The notes: generated by a model not told the origin, from the sequence alone. Shown: positions 28,115 through 37,651, counted from the stretch's first letter. The stretch: 64,000 bases of DNA from Paenibacillus donghaensis (GCF_002192415.1 NZ_CP021780.1:5270001-5334000), one strand, 5' to 3'. Numbers and translations: made by a program.

Positions 28115-28624
28115 TTAACCGAGAATCTTCAGTACGGCGATTTCATCGCAGGCATTCTGCTTCTTGCAGTTGATGCAGTCCGTCCAGACCTTCTCGGGGA
28201 AGATCTCCTTCTGCACCACTTCAAACCCGTTGCGGACAAAAAAATCAACGGCGTAGGTCAAAGCCATCACCTTCGGGATCTTCTGCCGTGCGGCTTCCTC
28301 AAGCAGCTTCTTGAGAATCTTGGAGCCTACGCCCTTGCCTTTGCCTTCATCCCGCAGGCCGATGGACCGGATCTCTACAAGATCACTGCCCAGTCTGAAC
28401 AGCGAGCCGCAGCCGATAAACTTGCCGTCCAATTCCGCAATTACAAACTGATCGATCTGGCGAGTCAGCGCCTGCCGTGAACGGGGCAGCATGATACCGC
28501 GCTGAGCATATTCCTCTATCATCAGGTACAGCGGTTCAACATCTTGCGCTGTAGCATTTCTGCATATTACTTTGGCGTCTTCCTCGGGAGACGTATGGCG
28601 GATCATTTCCGTTTTGGCAAGCAC
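28115..28624 (-). CDS. GNAT acetyltransferase, ArgA-like
   Basis: 169 residues. After a short N-terminal extension (MLAKTEMIRHTSPEEDAK) the GNAT fold begins with CRNATAQDVEPLYLMIEEYA; FIGCGSLFRL, EIRSIGLRDEGKGKGVGSK (acetyl-CoA loop) and FFVRNGFEVVQK follow. The ending FPEKVWTDCINCKKQNACDE, with three cysteines, is like the acetyltransferase domain of N-acetylglutamate synthases, so arginine synthesis is possible; the exact substrate is not proven. It starts with GTG behind GAGGGG. It lies between hemW and hrcA, and not in an arginine cluster. Confidence 0.8.
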   Translation of the reverse strand: MLAKTEMIRHTSPEEDAKVICRNATAQDVEPLYLMIEEYAQRGIMLPRSRQALTRQIDQFVIAELDGKFIGCGSLFRLGSDLVEIRSIGLRDEGKGKGVGSKILKKLLEEAARQKIPKVMALTYAVDFFVRNGFEVVQKEIFPEKVWTDCINCKKQNACDEIAVLKILG

Positions 28625-28799
28625 TCTGAATCACCCCTCTGTTAATAATATGAATAAATATACAACAGAGTGAATTACAATTCAAGAGTTATTTCAAATT
28701 GAAACGACTTCGCCGTCCTCTGAAAGAGCGGCATCCGTTTCAGTGCGAAATAGAAGGATAATTTATGGCGTGCAAGCTATACATTCTTCTATATAAAAA

Positions 28800-29972
28800 T
28801 TAAACCTCTGTCAGCGCGCCGACAAATTCGCCGAATACATCGTTCCCAAACAGGATTCCCTGCTTGCTAAGCCGGTAGGTGCCCCCGTCGTGCTCCAGCA
28901 GTCCGGCATTCACCATTTTATGCAACGGCTTCGCAAAAATGTCCAGCAGCGACTTGCCAAACTGCTCCCGGAACGCCTCATCCGACACCCCTTCCCGCAG
29001 CCGCAGGCCGACCATCATGAAGTCCTCCATCGCCTCCGGCTCGGTCACCTCAAAAGCATTCAGACGCGGCAGACCGCTCTTCGAGGCTTCAATATAAGGA
29101 TTCACACCCTTCACATTGACGTGCCGCTGCCGCTTCACATAACCATGCGCTCCGGCTCCAAGGCCGTAATAATCCTGGTTGCGCCAGTAGGTGATGTTAT
29201 GTCTGCTCTCCATGCCGGGCTTGGAGAAATTACTGATCTCATATTGGTTATACCCGGCAGCTTCCATAGAAGACATCAGCAGCAGGTACATCTGCAGTTC
29301 GTCCTCCTCACTGGGCAGCGGCAGCTGGTTCTTGTTGAACATCGTGTGGAACAGCGTATTCTCCTCCACCTTGAGGCTGTAGATGGAATAGTGCGGCAGC
29401 TTCAGCTCCAGTGCTTTGGCGATGCTCTGCTTCAGCATGTCTACGCTCTGGTTCGGCAGGCCGAACATCAGGTCAATGGACAGGTTGTCCAGGCCCGCCG
29501 CACGCGCATTCTCCAGGCTGCGGTACACATCGTCCACATCATGAATGCGGCCAATGCCGCTCAGCAGCTCATTCTGAAAGGCCTGGACGCCGAAGCTGAC
29601 CCGGTTCACGCCGCCCGCCTTCATCACGGCCAGCTTGTCGGGGGCAGTTGTTCCGGGGTTCGCCTCCATTGTGAATTCAATCTGCTCATCCCACTGCGGG
29701 AAATGTCTGCGGATGGAGGCCAGGAAATAGGCCATCTCATCCGGCTTCAGCACGGTTGGCGTTCCGCCGCCCACAAAGATGGTCTTAATGACGCCGGGCG
29801 GTGTTGCCTGGACCGTCATCTCCATCTCCCGGTCCAGCGCACGGAGGTAATCCATCACCGGCTGATCCTTCAGGACATAGGAATTGAAGTCGCAGTAGAA
29901 GCATTTATTCGTACAAAAAGGGATATGGATGTATATAGCCTCAGGGGGACGGCCATTCGTATGTGTTGTCAT
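28800..29972 (-). CDS. hemW: HemW heme chaperone (radical SAM, coproporphyrinogen oxidase-like)
   Basis: 390 residues. Radical-SAM motif CTNKCFYCDFN (CxxxCxxC, within YIHIPFCTNKCFYC), GGGTPTVLKPDEM, TMEANPGT, NRVSFGVQAFQ and YEISNFSKPG. It lacks the extra cysteine found in true HemN after the CxxxCxxC motif (phenylalanine-rich here), so the HemW heme-carrier class is the better call. It sits between lepA and hrcA as in B. subtilis. 28625-28799 holds an imperfect hairpin built on TGAAACG/CGTTTCA but no clear terminator. Confidence 0.92.
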   Translation of the reverse strand: MTTHTNGRPPEAIYIHIPFCTNKCFYCDFNSYVLKDQPVMDYLRALDREMEMTVQATPPGVIKTIFVGGGTPTVLKPDEMAYFLASIRRHFPQWDEQIEFTMEANPGTTAPDKLAVMKAGGVNRVSFGVQAFQNELLSGIGRIHDVDDVYRSLENARAAGLDNLSIDLMFGLPNQSVDMLKQSIAKALELKLPHYSIYSLKVEENTLFHTMFNKNQLPLPSEEDELQMYLLLMSSMEAAGYNQYEISNFSKPGMESRHNITYWRNQDYYGLGAGAHGYVKRQRHVNVKGVNPYIEASKSGLPRLNAFEVTEPEAMEDFMMVGLRLREGVSDEAFREQFGKSLLDIFAKPLHKMVNAGLLEHDGGTYRLSKQGILFGNDVFGEFVGALTEV

Positions 29973-30020
29973 CAGCTGTCTCCTTTATTAGTTAGAAATG
30001 ATATCGGGCATAAAAGCCAG

Positions 30021-30046
30021 AAAAGGGAAGCCCTCAGGCTTCCCTT
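30021..30046 (-). terminator. Terminator-like hairpin between lepA and hemW
   Basis: On the minus strand AAGGGAAGCC-TGAG-GGCTTCCCTT, a perfect 10-bp stem followed by TTCTGG. It lies between two genes usually read together, so it may end or attenuate lepA transcription before hemW. Confidence 0.6.
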
Positions 30047-30063
30047 GCAGTGGTTGCTCACAG

Positions 30064-31875
30064 CTAGTCTATTTCCAGCACAGCCATGAAGGCTTCCTGC
30101 GGCACCTCAACGCTGCCGACCTGCTTCATGCGCTTCTTGCCTTCCTTCTGCTTCTCCAGCAACTTCCGCTTACGCGAGATATCGCCGCCGTAACATTTGG
30201 CAAGGACGTTCTTGCGCATCGCCTTCACGGTCTCGCGCGCCACGATCTTGGTACCTACCGAAGCCTGGATTGGCACCTCGAACATCTGGCGCGGAATAAT
30301 CGCGCGCAGCTTCTCGCAGATGATCCGGCCACGGTTGTAGGCGCGGTCCCGGTGGACGATGAAGGACAAGGCATCGACCTGCTCATTGTTGAGCAGAATA
30401 TCCATCTTGACCAGATTGGAGCGCCGGTAACCGCACACCTCATAATCGTAGGAGGCATATCCTTTGGTGCCCGACTTCAGCTGGTCGAAGAAATCATAGA
30501 CGATCTCCGAGAGCGGAATCTCATAAGTGATAGTAACCCGGGTTGTATCCAGGTATTCCATGTTGATGAACTCGCCGCGTTTGTTCTGGCACAGCTCCAT
30601 AACCGTTCCTACGAAATCATTGGGCACAATGATCGCTGCCTTGACATAAGGCTCTTCAATGTAATCGATCGTGCCAATCTCGGGATAGTGCGACGGGTTA
30701 TCGATCTGCAAGGTTTCGCCGTTGGTCAGCATAATCCGGTAGATAACGCTTGGCGCGGTTGTAATCAGCGGCAGATTGAACTCGCGTTCGATCCGCTCCT
30801 GAATAATCTCCATATGCAGCAGGCCCAGGAAGCCGCAGCGGAAGCCGAAGCCCAGCGCGCTGGAGCTCTCCGGCTCGAAGCTGAGGGAAGCGTCATTCAG
30901 CTGCAGCTTCTCCAGCGCTTCGCGCAGGTCGTTGTAATCCGAAGTTTCAATCGGGTACAGACCGCAGTAGACCATCGGATTAATCTTGCGATAACCAGGC
31001 AGCGGCTCTGCTGTAGGATTCTTGGTATCTGTTACAGTATCACCGACACGGGTGTCACCAACATGCTTGATCCCGGCCACGATGAAGCCGACATCACCGA
31101 TATTGAGTTCATTGACGATCGTCATGCGCGGCATGAACGCTCCAACCTCGATGACCTCAAAGGTCTTCTCGGTGGCCATCATCTTGATCTTAGAACCGGC
31201 ACGGATGCTGCCGTCGATCACCCGCACATAGACGATAACGCCTTTGTAAGGGTCAAAATGCGAATCGAAGATCAGCGCCTTCAGCGGCGCCTCCGAATCA
31301 CCGGTTGGAGCCGGAACCTGCTTCACAACCTGCTCCAGTATCTCCTTGATCCCGATGCCGGACTTGCCGGAAGCCATTACAGCTTCGCTGGTGTCCAGTC
31401 CGATCACATCCTCGATCTCCTGCTTGACCCGGTCCGGGTCTGCGTTCGGCAGATCGATCTTGTTCAATACGGGCAGTATTTCCAAGTTGTTGTCCAGCGC
31501 CAGATACACGTTGGCAAGCGTCTGGGCTTCAATGCCCTGGGCTGCATCCACGACCAGCAGCGCGCCCTCACAGGCGGCCAGGCTGCGCGAGACTTCATAA
31601 GTGAAGTCGACGTGCCCCGGTGTGTCGATCAAATTCAGGTAATAATCAATTCCATCGTCTGCACGATAGGTGAGTCGAACCGCCTGCAGCTTGATTGTAA
31701 TTCCGCGCTCACGCTCCAGATCCATCTGGTCGAGCACCTGCTCCTGCATTTCACGCGAGCTGAGTGCTCCCGTGTATTCCAATATACGGTCAGCCAATGT
31801 CGATTTACCATGGTCTATATGGGCAATAATCGAGAAATTGCGGATTTGTTGTTGTCTTTTCTGTACGTCAGTCAT
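30064..31875 (-). CDS. lepA: Elongation factor 4 (LepA)
   Basis: 603-residue translational GTPase that acts on stalled or mistranslocated ribosomes. G1 [15 protein letters not shown]2 RERGITIK, G3 [15 protein letters not shown]4 NKIDLPNAD, then EF-G-like domains and the LepA-specific C-terminus ([20 protein letters not shown], ending [17 protein letters not shown]). The order spoIIP-yqxA-lepA-hemW-hrcA follows B. subtilis. Confidence 0.97.
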   Translation of the reverse strand: MTDVQKRQQQIRNFSIIAHIDHGKSTLADRILEYTGALSSREMQEQVLDQMDLERERGITIKLQAVRLTYRADDGIDYYLNLIDTPGHVDFTYEVSRSLAACEGALLVVDAAQGIEAQTLANVYLALDNNLEILPVLNKIDLPNADPDRVKQEIEDVIGLDTSEAVMASGKSGIGIKEILEQVVKQVPAPTGDSEAPLKALIFDSHFDPYKGVIVYVRVIDGSIRAGSKIKMMATEKTFEVIEVGAFMPRMTIVNELNIGDVGFIVAGIKHVGDTRVGDTVTDTKNPTAEPLPGYRKINPMVYCGLYPIETSDYNDLREALEKLQLNDASLSFEPESSSALGFGFRCGFLGLLHMEIIQERIEREFNLPLITTAPSVIYRIMLTNGETLQIDNPSHYPEIGTIDYIEEPYVKAAIIVPNDFVGTVMELCQNKRGEFINMEYLDTTRVTITYEIPLSEIVYDFFDQLKSGTKGYASYDYEVCGYRRSNLVKMDILLNNEQVDALSFIVHRDRAYNRGRIICEKLRAIIPRQMFEVPIQASVGTKIVARETVKAMRKNVLAKCYGGDISRKRKLLEKQKEGKKRMKQVGSVEVPQEAFMAVLEID

Positions 31876-32004
31876 TCCTTACCCCCACAGACAGCCTGAT
31901 ATTAATCCTCTTATTATAGCAGTACAAGCTTGCTCCATCAATCCCGCCCGGCCGAAGCCCGCAGAAACGGCCCGCGCTGACTGCTGGTTGTGGGAATCAA
32001 GCCT

Positions 32005-32469
32005 TTATTCAGCGGCTGAATCGAATAAGCTGACGACCCAGCGTATGCCTTTCTGCGAGGCCTGCTGCAGCAGACCGGCCGTCTTGTCCGCCAGCACATC
32101 CACCGTTGGCGACTGCTCCTCGGGAACCAGCAGCTGCTCCGGTGTAAGCGTGCTGTAATTGCCAGCCTCCTGCTGGGGCAGCTCCCCGGCGGCAGGCGGC
32201 TGCACCGGAACGGCTGTATAAGCGCCTGTGGCAGGATCTACGACCATTGGCACATAGACATATTTCTGGCCGCCTTGTGCCGTGCCGCCTACTTCCTGCC
32301 CTGAGCCGCTGGGCTGGACCTGCCCGGATTGTACTCCAGGCATCGGTCCCGTTCCCGGCAGCAGCTCCGACACCTTAACTCCGCTCCCGCCGCTGAACTG
32401 CATGCCAAGCAGGATACCGATGCCTGCCCAGATGCCCAATACAACTAGTTTTTTACCAAAACGCGACAT
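32005..32469 (-). CDS. yqxA: YqxA-like (DUF3679-type) membrane protein
   Basis: 154 residues with one N-terminal membrane helix (LVVLGIWAGIGILLGMQFSG), a Gly/Pro/Gln-rich middle and a C-terminal helix region (VLADKTAGLLQQASQKGIRW). The identification rests on its place between spoIIP and lepA, where B. subtilis has yqxA, and on the similar start; the low-complexity middle is longer than usual. The function of the family is unknown. GGGGGGAG precedes the ATG. Confidence 0.65.
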   Translation of the reverse strand: MSRFGKKLVVLGIWAGIGILLGMQFSGGSGVKVSELLPGTGPMPGVQSGQVQPSGSGQEVGGTAQGGQKYVYVPMVVDPATGAYTAVPVQPPAAGELPQQEAGNYSTLTPEQLLVPEEQSPTVDVLADKTAGLLQQASQKGIRWVVSLFDSAAE

Positions 32470-32513
32470 AACTGCTCCCCCCTTAAGAATCAGATGCCTG
32501 TCAGCTTCCTGCC

Positions 32514-33848
32514 TTACTGATTGCCGCCTGTCTTCTCCTTCGTCTTCGCTGCCGTTTGGTCCGGTGCGTCCACCTTCTCCGCGTCCTGGCTGCTCCAGTA
32601 CACATCGGCGATGGCATCGGCCAGAATATCAGCTGTACGCTTCAATTCATCCGCCGAATTATCAATGCCGCCAACCTCGATCAGCACGCTTTTATCCGAC
32701 AGGGTCTGGTTGTATTCGCCGTTATTGCCGCCTCCGGCCGATTTGCCCCAGATACCGCGCGATACGCCGGGATAATTCTTCTCCAGCAGCTGATGAATCT
32801 GGTTGGCGAACGCCTCATTCTTCTTCCAATTCTTATTCGCATGTCCGAGGATAAAATACACCTGGGCATAATTTTCCCCGCCGATCACCGCGGTTGTCTT
32901 GCCATGGCGCTGCGAATCGCGGTGAATGTCGATCATCTGGCTCAGTTCCTGGTTCTCCGCCATTGCCGCCTTGACCGTCAGCCGCGAATATTTATAAGAG
33001 AAATTCCAGCTGTAGTCGGGCACCTCGGTTGCATAGTCATCCTGGGCATGAATCGCGCCGATGCCGCGCTGCTCCAATCTTTGGGAGAGATAAGTCCCCA
33101 CCAGCATTACATTCTTAGACGGAACAGCCGAGCTTGGATTGTCGCTTGTCGCGCCGAGCAGAGGGTTGTAGGCCTCCCGGGGGTGGGAATGATAGATCAG
33201 AATCCGTTTGATTGACGTGTCCGCAGCAGCTTCTCCACTACCCGGCGATGCACCTGGCCCACTCTCCGGCTTGTCCGGCAGAGGGGGATCGGTCGGCAGC
33301 GGCTCAGGCGTAGGTTCCGCCGGCTGGTCCGGCTGGTCTACCGCATCGGTTGCCTCGGGAACATGACCCGGGTCCGTTTCATCGTGAGCCAGCTCATCTG
33401 TTCCCGGGTGGTAATCCGCCGGAGCGCCGCCGGTTCCGCCGGAGCCGCTCCGCAGCAGGAAGGGATCGTCAGCCGCAAGGCCCGGCACCTCCGGGGCGAG
33501 CAGGCTCTTCGGATCATTCGGGTTCACACTGGTCAGGAGCTGGAGCGCAAAGGACGAAATCTTTTTGCCCGATAAAGCGGAAGGCTCCTTCCCCTGCGGC
33601 AGATGCGGCACCTCCATGCCCAGTATATCCATAAAAAATCCGCTTGAGAGCGAGGCGGCCAGCCCCTTCATAGAAGGAATTGGCGAAGAGCCAAGCTTCT
33701 GGCCGGCCAGCCCGCCCGCTCCCAGCAACATAAAGAACACCAGTGAACCTGCGGCCAGCAGCAGCATTGTTTTGCCAAGGGACAGAACATCAAGCACCCT
33801 GCCGCGCAGGCGTCCGATATTCCATAACTGGAACCATTTTTTATTCAT
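32514..33848 (-). CDS. spoIIP: Stage II sporulation protein P (engulfment hydrolase)
   Basis: About 444 residues. An N-terminal membrane helix (MLLLAAGSLVFFMLLGAGGL), a Pro/Glu/Asp-rich linker (about 145-210) and the amidase/endopeptidase domain with ILIYHSHPREAYNP, DIHRDSQRHGKTTAVIGG, YFILGHANKNWKKNEAFA and SVLIEVGGIDN. With SpoIID and SpoIIM it cuts peptidoglycan to drive engulfment. An ATG three codons earlier (33857) lies only 2 nt after GGAGG, so 33848 is preferred. Expression is expected from a sigma-E-type promoter, but none was clear. Confidence 0.92.
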   Translation of the reverse strand: MNKKWFQLWNIGRLRGRVLDVLSLGKTMLLLAAGSLVFFMLLGAGGLAGQKLGSSPIPSMKGLAASLSSGFFMDILGMEVPHLPQGKEPSALSGKKISSFALQLLTSVNPNDPKSLLAPEVPGLAADDPFLLRSGSGGTGGAPADYHPGTDELAHDETDPGHVPEATDAVDQPDQPAEPTPEPLPTDPPLPDKPESGPGASPGSGEAAADTSIKRILIYHSHPREAYNPLLGATSDNPSSAVPSKNVMLVGTYLSQRLEQRGIGAIHAQDDYATEVPDYSWNFSYKYSRLTVKAAMAENQELSQMIDIHRDSQRHGKTTAVIGGENYAQVYFILGHANKNWKKNEAFANQIHQLLEKNYPGVSRGIWGKSAGGGNNGEYNQTLSDKSVLIEVGGIDNSADELKRTADILADAIADVYWSSQDAEKVDAPDQTAAKTKEKTGGNQ

Positions 33849-33997
33849 AGTTGTCATGTCCTCCTTAAACCCTGAAATCTCTTATACTCCAAATCTATGA
33901 GCAGAACTCATTCGCTAGAACCGCAAATGAAAGAGAAGACAGAAAGGAGGACCTGGCCGCTCTCGCGACCTGACTCCCCTGGTTAAACCGGCAGAGA

Positions 33998-34996
33998 TTA
34001 ATGCGTATAAGCTCCGACGTTGTCAGGATCAACCGCATCATGCAGCGCTTCGTTCAGTCCGCTAGCTACGATATTGGCAATCACTTCAATAAACTCATCG
34101 ATTTCCTTCGGGGTCACGATCAGATCATGCCCCAGCGGCTCCAGCACTTCCTTCACCAGAGACAGCCGCTCCTGCTCAGAGATATCGTCCAGCATGCCCA
34201 TGATTTCTTTGGTGGGGGCACCCTGGCCGAAATGATTCTTCATCATTTCCAGTACATTGTTCACAATCGTGGAAGCATAACAAACGGTAGGGACGCCGAT
34301 GGCGATGCAGGGAATCCCCAGAATCTCCCGGGTCAGCCCGCGCCGCTTGTTGCCGATGCCCGATCCGGGATGAATGCCGATATCAGCAATCTGTATGGTT
34401 GTATTAATCCGCTCCAGCGAACGGGAAGCAAGGGCATCAATCGCAATGATCACATCCGGCTTGGTGCGGTCTACAATGCCTTGTACAATCTCGCTGGATT
34501 CAATTCCGGTCAGCCCCAGCACGCCGGGAGCAATCGCGCTCACCTTGCGGTAGCCGGGCGAAATCTGGTCAGGCATCAGCTCATAGAACTGCCGTGTGAT
34601 CAGCGAGTTCTCCACCACCAGCGGTCCGAGCGAATCCGGGGTAACATTCCAGTTGCCCAGCCCGACGATCAGAATAGAGGATTCTTTGCCGATCCCGATC
34701 CGGAGCAAGAAGCGCTCGAATTCATACGCAAAGGTCTCGGACACCTTCTGCTGCAGCCCGCTATCCCCGCCGCGCAGCGCGGGCACCTCAAGCGTTACAT
34801 AATTGCCGATGGCCCGGCCAATCGCTTGTGAACCGGCCTCAGTGGCGACTGCAAGCCGCGTAACCTTGATCCCGTCTGCTTCTTCCACCTCTTCGTTAAC
34901 GCCGGGAATCGGCGTTCTCTGCGGACCTTGGGCCATTTCTTTGGACTCCAACGCAAGGTCGGTGCGTACTGAGTAGAGCTGAAGATCGAGTGACAT
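33998..34996 (-). CDS. gpr: Germination protease GPR
   Basis: 332-residue aspartic-type peptidase (A25) that degrades small acid-soluble spore proteins on germination. Starts SLDLQLYSVRTDLALESKEM, where the family has its propeptide cleaved during spore maturation. Core blocks: ILIVGLGNWNVTPDSLGPLV, APGVLGLTGIESSEIVQGIV, DVIIAIDALASRS, IQIADIGIHPGSGIGNKR. It is preceded by a good forespore promoter. Confidence 0.95.
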   Translation of the reverse strand: MSLDLQLYSVRTDLALESKEMAQGPQRTPIPGVNEEVEEADGIKVTRLAVATEAGSQAIGRAIGNYVTLEVPALRGGDSGLQQKVSETFAYEFERFLLRIGIGKESSILIVGLGNWNVTPDSLGPLVVENSLITRQFYELMPDQISPGYRKVSAIAPGVLGLTGIESSEIVQGIVDRTKPDVIIAIDALASRSLERINTTIQIADIGIHPGSGIGNKRRGLTREILGIPCIAIGVPTVCYASTIVNNVLEMMKNHFGQGAPTKEIMGMLDDISEQERLSLVKEVLEPLGHDLIVTPKEIDEFIEVIANIVASGLNEALHDAVDPDNVGAYTH

Positions 34997-35031
34997 TGCT
35001 ATATCAGCCTCCTGTAATTCCTTTTTGCTGA

Positions 35032-35061
35032 TAGTGTGCGAGAGAAGGGTAATGTTTATGC
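35032..35061 (-). promoter_or_regulatory. Forespore (sigma-F/G type) promoter of gpr
   Basis: On the minus strand GCATA (35057-35061), 18 bp, CACACTA (35032-35038). These fit the sigma-F/sigma-G consensus GHATR and CAHWHTA, and gpr is a known forespore gene. It lies about 36 bp before the start codon and close to the divergent rpsT promoter. Confidence 0.75.
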
Positions 35062-35096
35062 AGCATTGGGAAGGGTTAATTTGAAACGTTAAAGTA

Positions 35097-35125
35097 TTGC
35101 ATTTTGGACCTGGTCATGCTAAGAT
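35097..35125 (+). promoter_or_regulatory. rpsT promoter
   Basis: TTGCAT (35097-35102), 17 bp, TAAGAT (35120-35125), a sigma-A-like pair 53 bp before the rpsT start codon. Confidence 0.65.
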
Positions 35126-35177
35126 ATTTGAAGTTGTGAATTATTGAGATTTGTATGTCTTACAGGAGGTGAATGTA

Positions 35178-35450
35178 ATGCCAAATATTAAATCCGCGGT
35201 TAAACGCGTCAAAACGAACGAAAAACGCCGTGCACTGAACGCTTCTCAGAAATCTGCGCTTCGTACAGCTGTGAAAACTGCTGATCTCGCGCTGGCAGGT
35301 ACAGAAGTTGAAACTGCTCAGACTGCTTTCCAAGCTGCTTCCAAAAAGCTGGACAAGGCCGTTTCCAAAGGTCTGGTTCATAAAAATGCGGCTGCCCGCA
35401 AAAAATCCCGCTTGGCTAAGAAATTGAACGCTCTTACGGCGCAAGCCTAA
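35178..35450 (+). CDS. rpsT: 30S ribosomal protein S20
   Basis: 90 residues, rich in Lys/Ala. Starts [18 protein letters not shown] and ends [20 protein letters not shown], both standard for S20, which binds 16S rRNA in the foot of the 30S subunit. The ATG follows AGGAGG at 8 nt; an upstream in-frame ATG at 35151 is not supported. It is a single gene with promoter and strong terminator, divergent from gpr as in B. subtilis. Confidence 0.97.
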   Translation: MPNIKSAVKRVKTNEKRRALNASQKSALRTAVKTADLALAGTEVETAQTAFQAASKKLDKAVSKGLVHKNAAARKKSRLAKKLNALTAQA

Positions 35451-35478
35451 GGGCGACATTCATAATGAGCGAATAAAG

Positions 35479-35517
35479 AACCTGACCGCTATGCTGCATA
35501 CGGTTAGGTTTTTTTGT
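35479..35517 (+). terminator. rpsT terminator
   Basis: AACCTGACCG pairs with CGGTTAGGTT (one G:U pair) around an 11-12 nt loop, followed by seven T. Confidence 0.88.
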
Positions 35518-35541
35518 GTTCTGCCCTCTGCTGCGCATGCA

Positions 35542-35579
35542 AACACCCCGTTCCTGTTATTCACAGGCAACGGGGTGTT
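35542..35579. terminator. Terminator of holA (also usable from the rpsT side)
   Basis: AACACCCCGTT / AACGGGGTGTT with an inner CCTGT/ACAGG stem. It lies 25 bp after the holA stop codon. On the plus strand it is followed by CTTTTATT, so it may back up the rpsT terminator. Confidence 0.75.
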
Positions 35580-35604
35580 CTTTTATTATCAAGCGTATTG
35601 ACGA

Positions 35605-36624
35605 TCAGGCACCTAGCTTCAGCATAAACAGCTCCAGCCCCAGCACCTTATCAATTGCCCCAGTCTTCATCTGGTAGTCCAGATCGGCCAGCGCGCTGAG
35701 GATCTGCCGCAGCCGCCCGATCTCGAACTTCTGCGCCTGCTCGCCGGCAAGCTTGACGGCATAGGGATGCAGTCCCAGCTGCGATGCAATCTGTCCCTGG
35801 GAATAACTGTGGCCTGACAGGTCCTTGACCTGCAGAATAATCCGGAACTGCCGCGAGATCAGCGCGGCAATCTTGATCGGCTCCTCGCGCTGCTTCAGCA
35901 GCTCGTACAAGGTGTTCAGCGCCTTATCCAGGCGCAGGTTGGCGATGTCCTCTACCAGCGTGAACACATTCTGCTCCGTGCCGCGGTGCACCAGACTCTC
36001 CACCGCCGCCGCATTGACGGTTCCGCCCTGGCCTGCGAACAGGCAGAGCTTGTCCATCTCTGCGGACAGATTCTGCAGCCCGGTGCCTGCGCTTGCGATC
36101 AGCAGCTCCGTTGTACCCGGCGCAGACGTGCAGCCGCGTTCGCGGATGCCCTTCTCCACCCAACGCAGCAGCTCCTCGGTGCCGAGCGGATTGAAGGCCA
36201 GCACCGTTCCGGCGGCCTTGACGGTTTTGACGATTTTTTTGCGCTCATCCAGCTTGTCATTATTGACCATAAACACGATCACGCTGAAGTCCACCGGATG
36301 CTGCAGATATTCGCTCAGGACATCGATCCGGTGCTCCAGCTTGGCATTCTCCTTGCCCGCCGTGAACAGGGACGCATCCCGCACCAGCAGCAGCTTGCGT
36401 TCTACCATAAATGGCACCGTCTCTGCTTCCTCCACCACTGCCTGCACCGGTGTCTCGGAGAGGTCGAAGGGGATTACGGCGAAATCGCGGTCCTCCTTGG
36501 CAATCAGCTGCTCCTCCAGCATCGATGCGAACTCATTCATCCGAAACTTCTCACTGCCATACAGCAGATAGAGCGGAGAGATTTTTCCTTGCTTGATTTC
36601 TTTTGCCGCCGTTTTGGCGTCCAT
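35605..36624 (-). CDS. holA: DNA polymerase III delta subunit
   Basis: 339 residues (YqeN in B. subtilis, 347). Clamp-loader subunit that opens the beta clamp. Seen: SPLYLLYGSEKFRMNEFASM at the start, LLLVRDASLFTAG, FSVIVFMVNNDKLDERKKIV, the IASQLGLHPYAVKLA helix, and the ending LGLELFMLKLGA. It is separated from the upstream anti-sigma gene by a 1.2-kb repeat-rich gap. Confidence 0.95.
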   Translation of the reverse strand: MDAKTAAKEIKQGKISPLYLLYGSEKFRMNEFASMLEEQLIAKEDRDFAVIPFDLSETPVQAVVEEAETVPFMVERKLLLVRDASLFTAGKENAKLEHRIDVLSEYLQHPVDFSVIVFMVNNDKLDERKKIVKTVKAAGTVLAFNPLGTEELLRWVEKGIRERGCTSAPGTTELLIASAGTGLQNLSAEMDKLCLFAGQGGTVNAAAVESLVHRGTEQNVFTLVEDIANLRLDKALNTLYELLKQREEPIKIAALISRQFRIILQVKDLSGHSYSQGQIASQLGLHPYAVKLAGEQAQKFEIGRLRQILSALADLDYQMKTGAIDKVLGLELFMLKLGA

Positions 36625-36820
36625 CCCGCCACTTCCTTCATTGATTCATTCATTTCACCCGGTATATCCAAGAGTCCTTATTGTAACAAAAAAACGGCGT
36701 TGAAGAAACCTATAGCCCGTAATCCGGTGATGTCTGAGAAGCAACAATAGTTAAAGGCAGATAGCGGTTGGTAAGGGCGGGGCTGTAGGTCACAGTAAGT
36801 AGCAGTATGGCGCACTAGGC

Positions 36821-37032
36821 ACAGGCCACAGTAGGGTGCACTAGGGCGCAGGCGCAGTAGGCAGGCCACAGTAGGGTGCACTAGGGCGCAGGCGCAGTAG
36901 GCAGGCCACAGTAGGGTGCACTAGGGCGCAGGGCGCAGTAGGGCAACAGGGCACAGTAGAGCAACAGGGCACAGTAGGGCAACAGGGCACAGTAGAGCAA
37001 CAGGGCACAGTAGAGCAACAGGGCACAGTAGG
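36821..37032. repeat. Tandem repeats: 40 bp x 3, then 18 bp x 5
   Basis: Three 40-bp units (AGGCCACAGTAGGGTGCACT..., starts 36821, 36861, 36901) followed by five 18-bp units (GCAACAGGGCACAGTAG plus one base, starts 36943, 36961, 36979, 36997, 37015). Both share the GCACAGTAGG / GCACTAGGGC word set with the decamer array that follows, so all probably arose from one seed. No gene is seen in 36625-37814. Confidence 0.92.
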
Positions 37033-37060
37033 GGCGCACTAGTGCACTAGGGCTAGGGCA

Positions 37061-37230
37061 CAGTAGGACGCACTAGGACGCACTAGGGCACACTAGGGCA
37101 CACTAGGGCACACTAGGGCACACTAGGGCACACTAGGGCACACTAGGGCACACTAGGGCACACTAGGGCACACTAGGGCACACTAGGGCACACTAGGGCA
37201 CACTAGGGCACACTAGGGCACACTAGGGCG
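37061..37230. repeat. 10-bp tandem repeat CACTAGGGCA, 15 near-perfect copies
   Basis: Exact decamers CACTAGGGCA from 37081 to 37220, a last CACTAGGGCG to 37230, and two diverged CACTAGGACG before them. The unit is close to one helical turn, so CTAG falls on the same face each time. Such a pure array is prone to length change by slippage. Confidence 0.97.
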
Positions 37231-37334
37231 CTAGAGCACTAAGCACTAGAGCACTAGTGCGCTATAGCTAACCGTAAGTCGCAGTAACTAACCGTAAGCC
37301 GTAGCGGACGGCAGCAAACTTGCAGCAGCCGGGT

Positions 37335-37530
37335 GGAGGTAACTGTATTTTGCGCAGTTATTTAAGCGATTTGGAAGACCAAAAGATGTATAACTGCATT
37401 CCGTACAGCTATATCTTTTCATTTGGCTGCATAACCGTGTTTTGACGAAAAATAACTGCACCAAATACAGCTAAAGTCGTTTTCGGCCCTTTTTTGGCGA
37501 AAATAGCTGTACCAAATACAGTTAGCCTTA
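37335..37530. repeat. Four-palindrome element, family B
   Basis: Four inverted repeats of the form TAACTGTA-N5-TACAGTTA (variants TAACTGCA, TAGCTGTA), centred near 37350, 37401, 37463 and 37514. Spacing is 51, 62 and 51 bp. The sequence is not that of family A, yet the layout is nearly identical. It lies between the decamer array and the 3' end of the anti-sigma gene. Confidence 0.85.
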
Positions 37531-37607
37531 TCAGCGAAATATAGCACCGCTCACTCATCTATCTTCTCCATAGACATCCTCCAGGTTGTCCACATACGCA
37601 CATGCTA

Positions 37608-37651
37608 AAAACGGAGAAACCTTGGCAGCCAGGGCCAAAATTCCTCCGTTT
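37608..37651 (-). terminator. Possible terminator after the anti-sigma gene
   Basis: AAACGGAG / CTCCGTTT with an inner TTGGC/GCCAA stem. Reading the minus strand the T-tract is only TTTTTAGC. It lies about 165 bp after the stop codon. Nothing else is recognised in 37531-37814. Confidence 0.4.
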
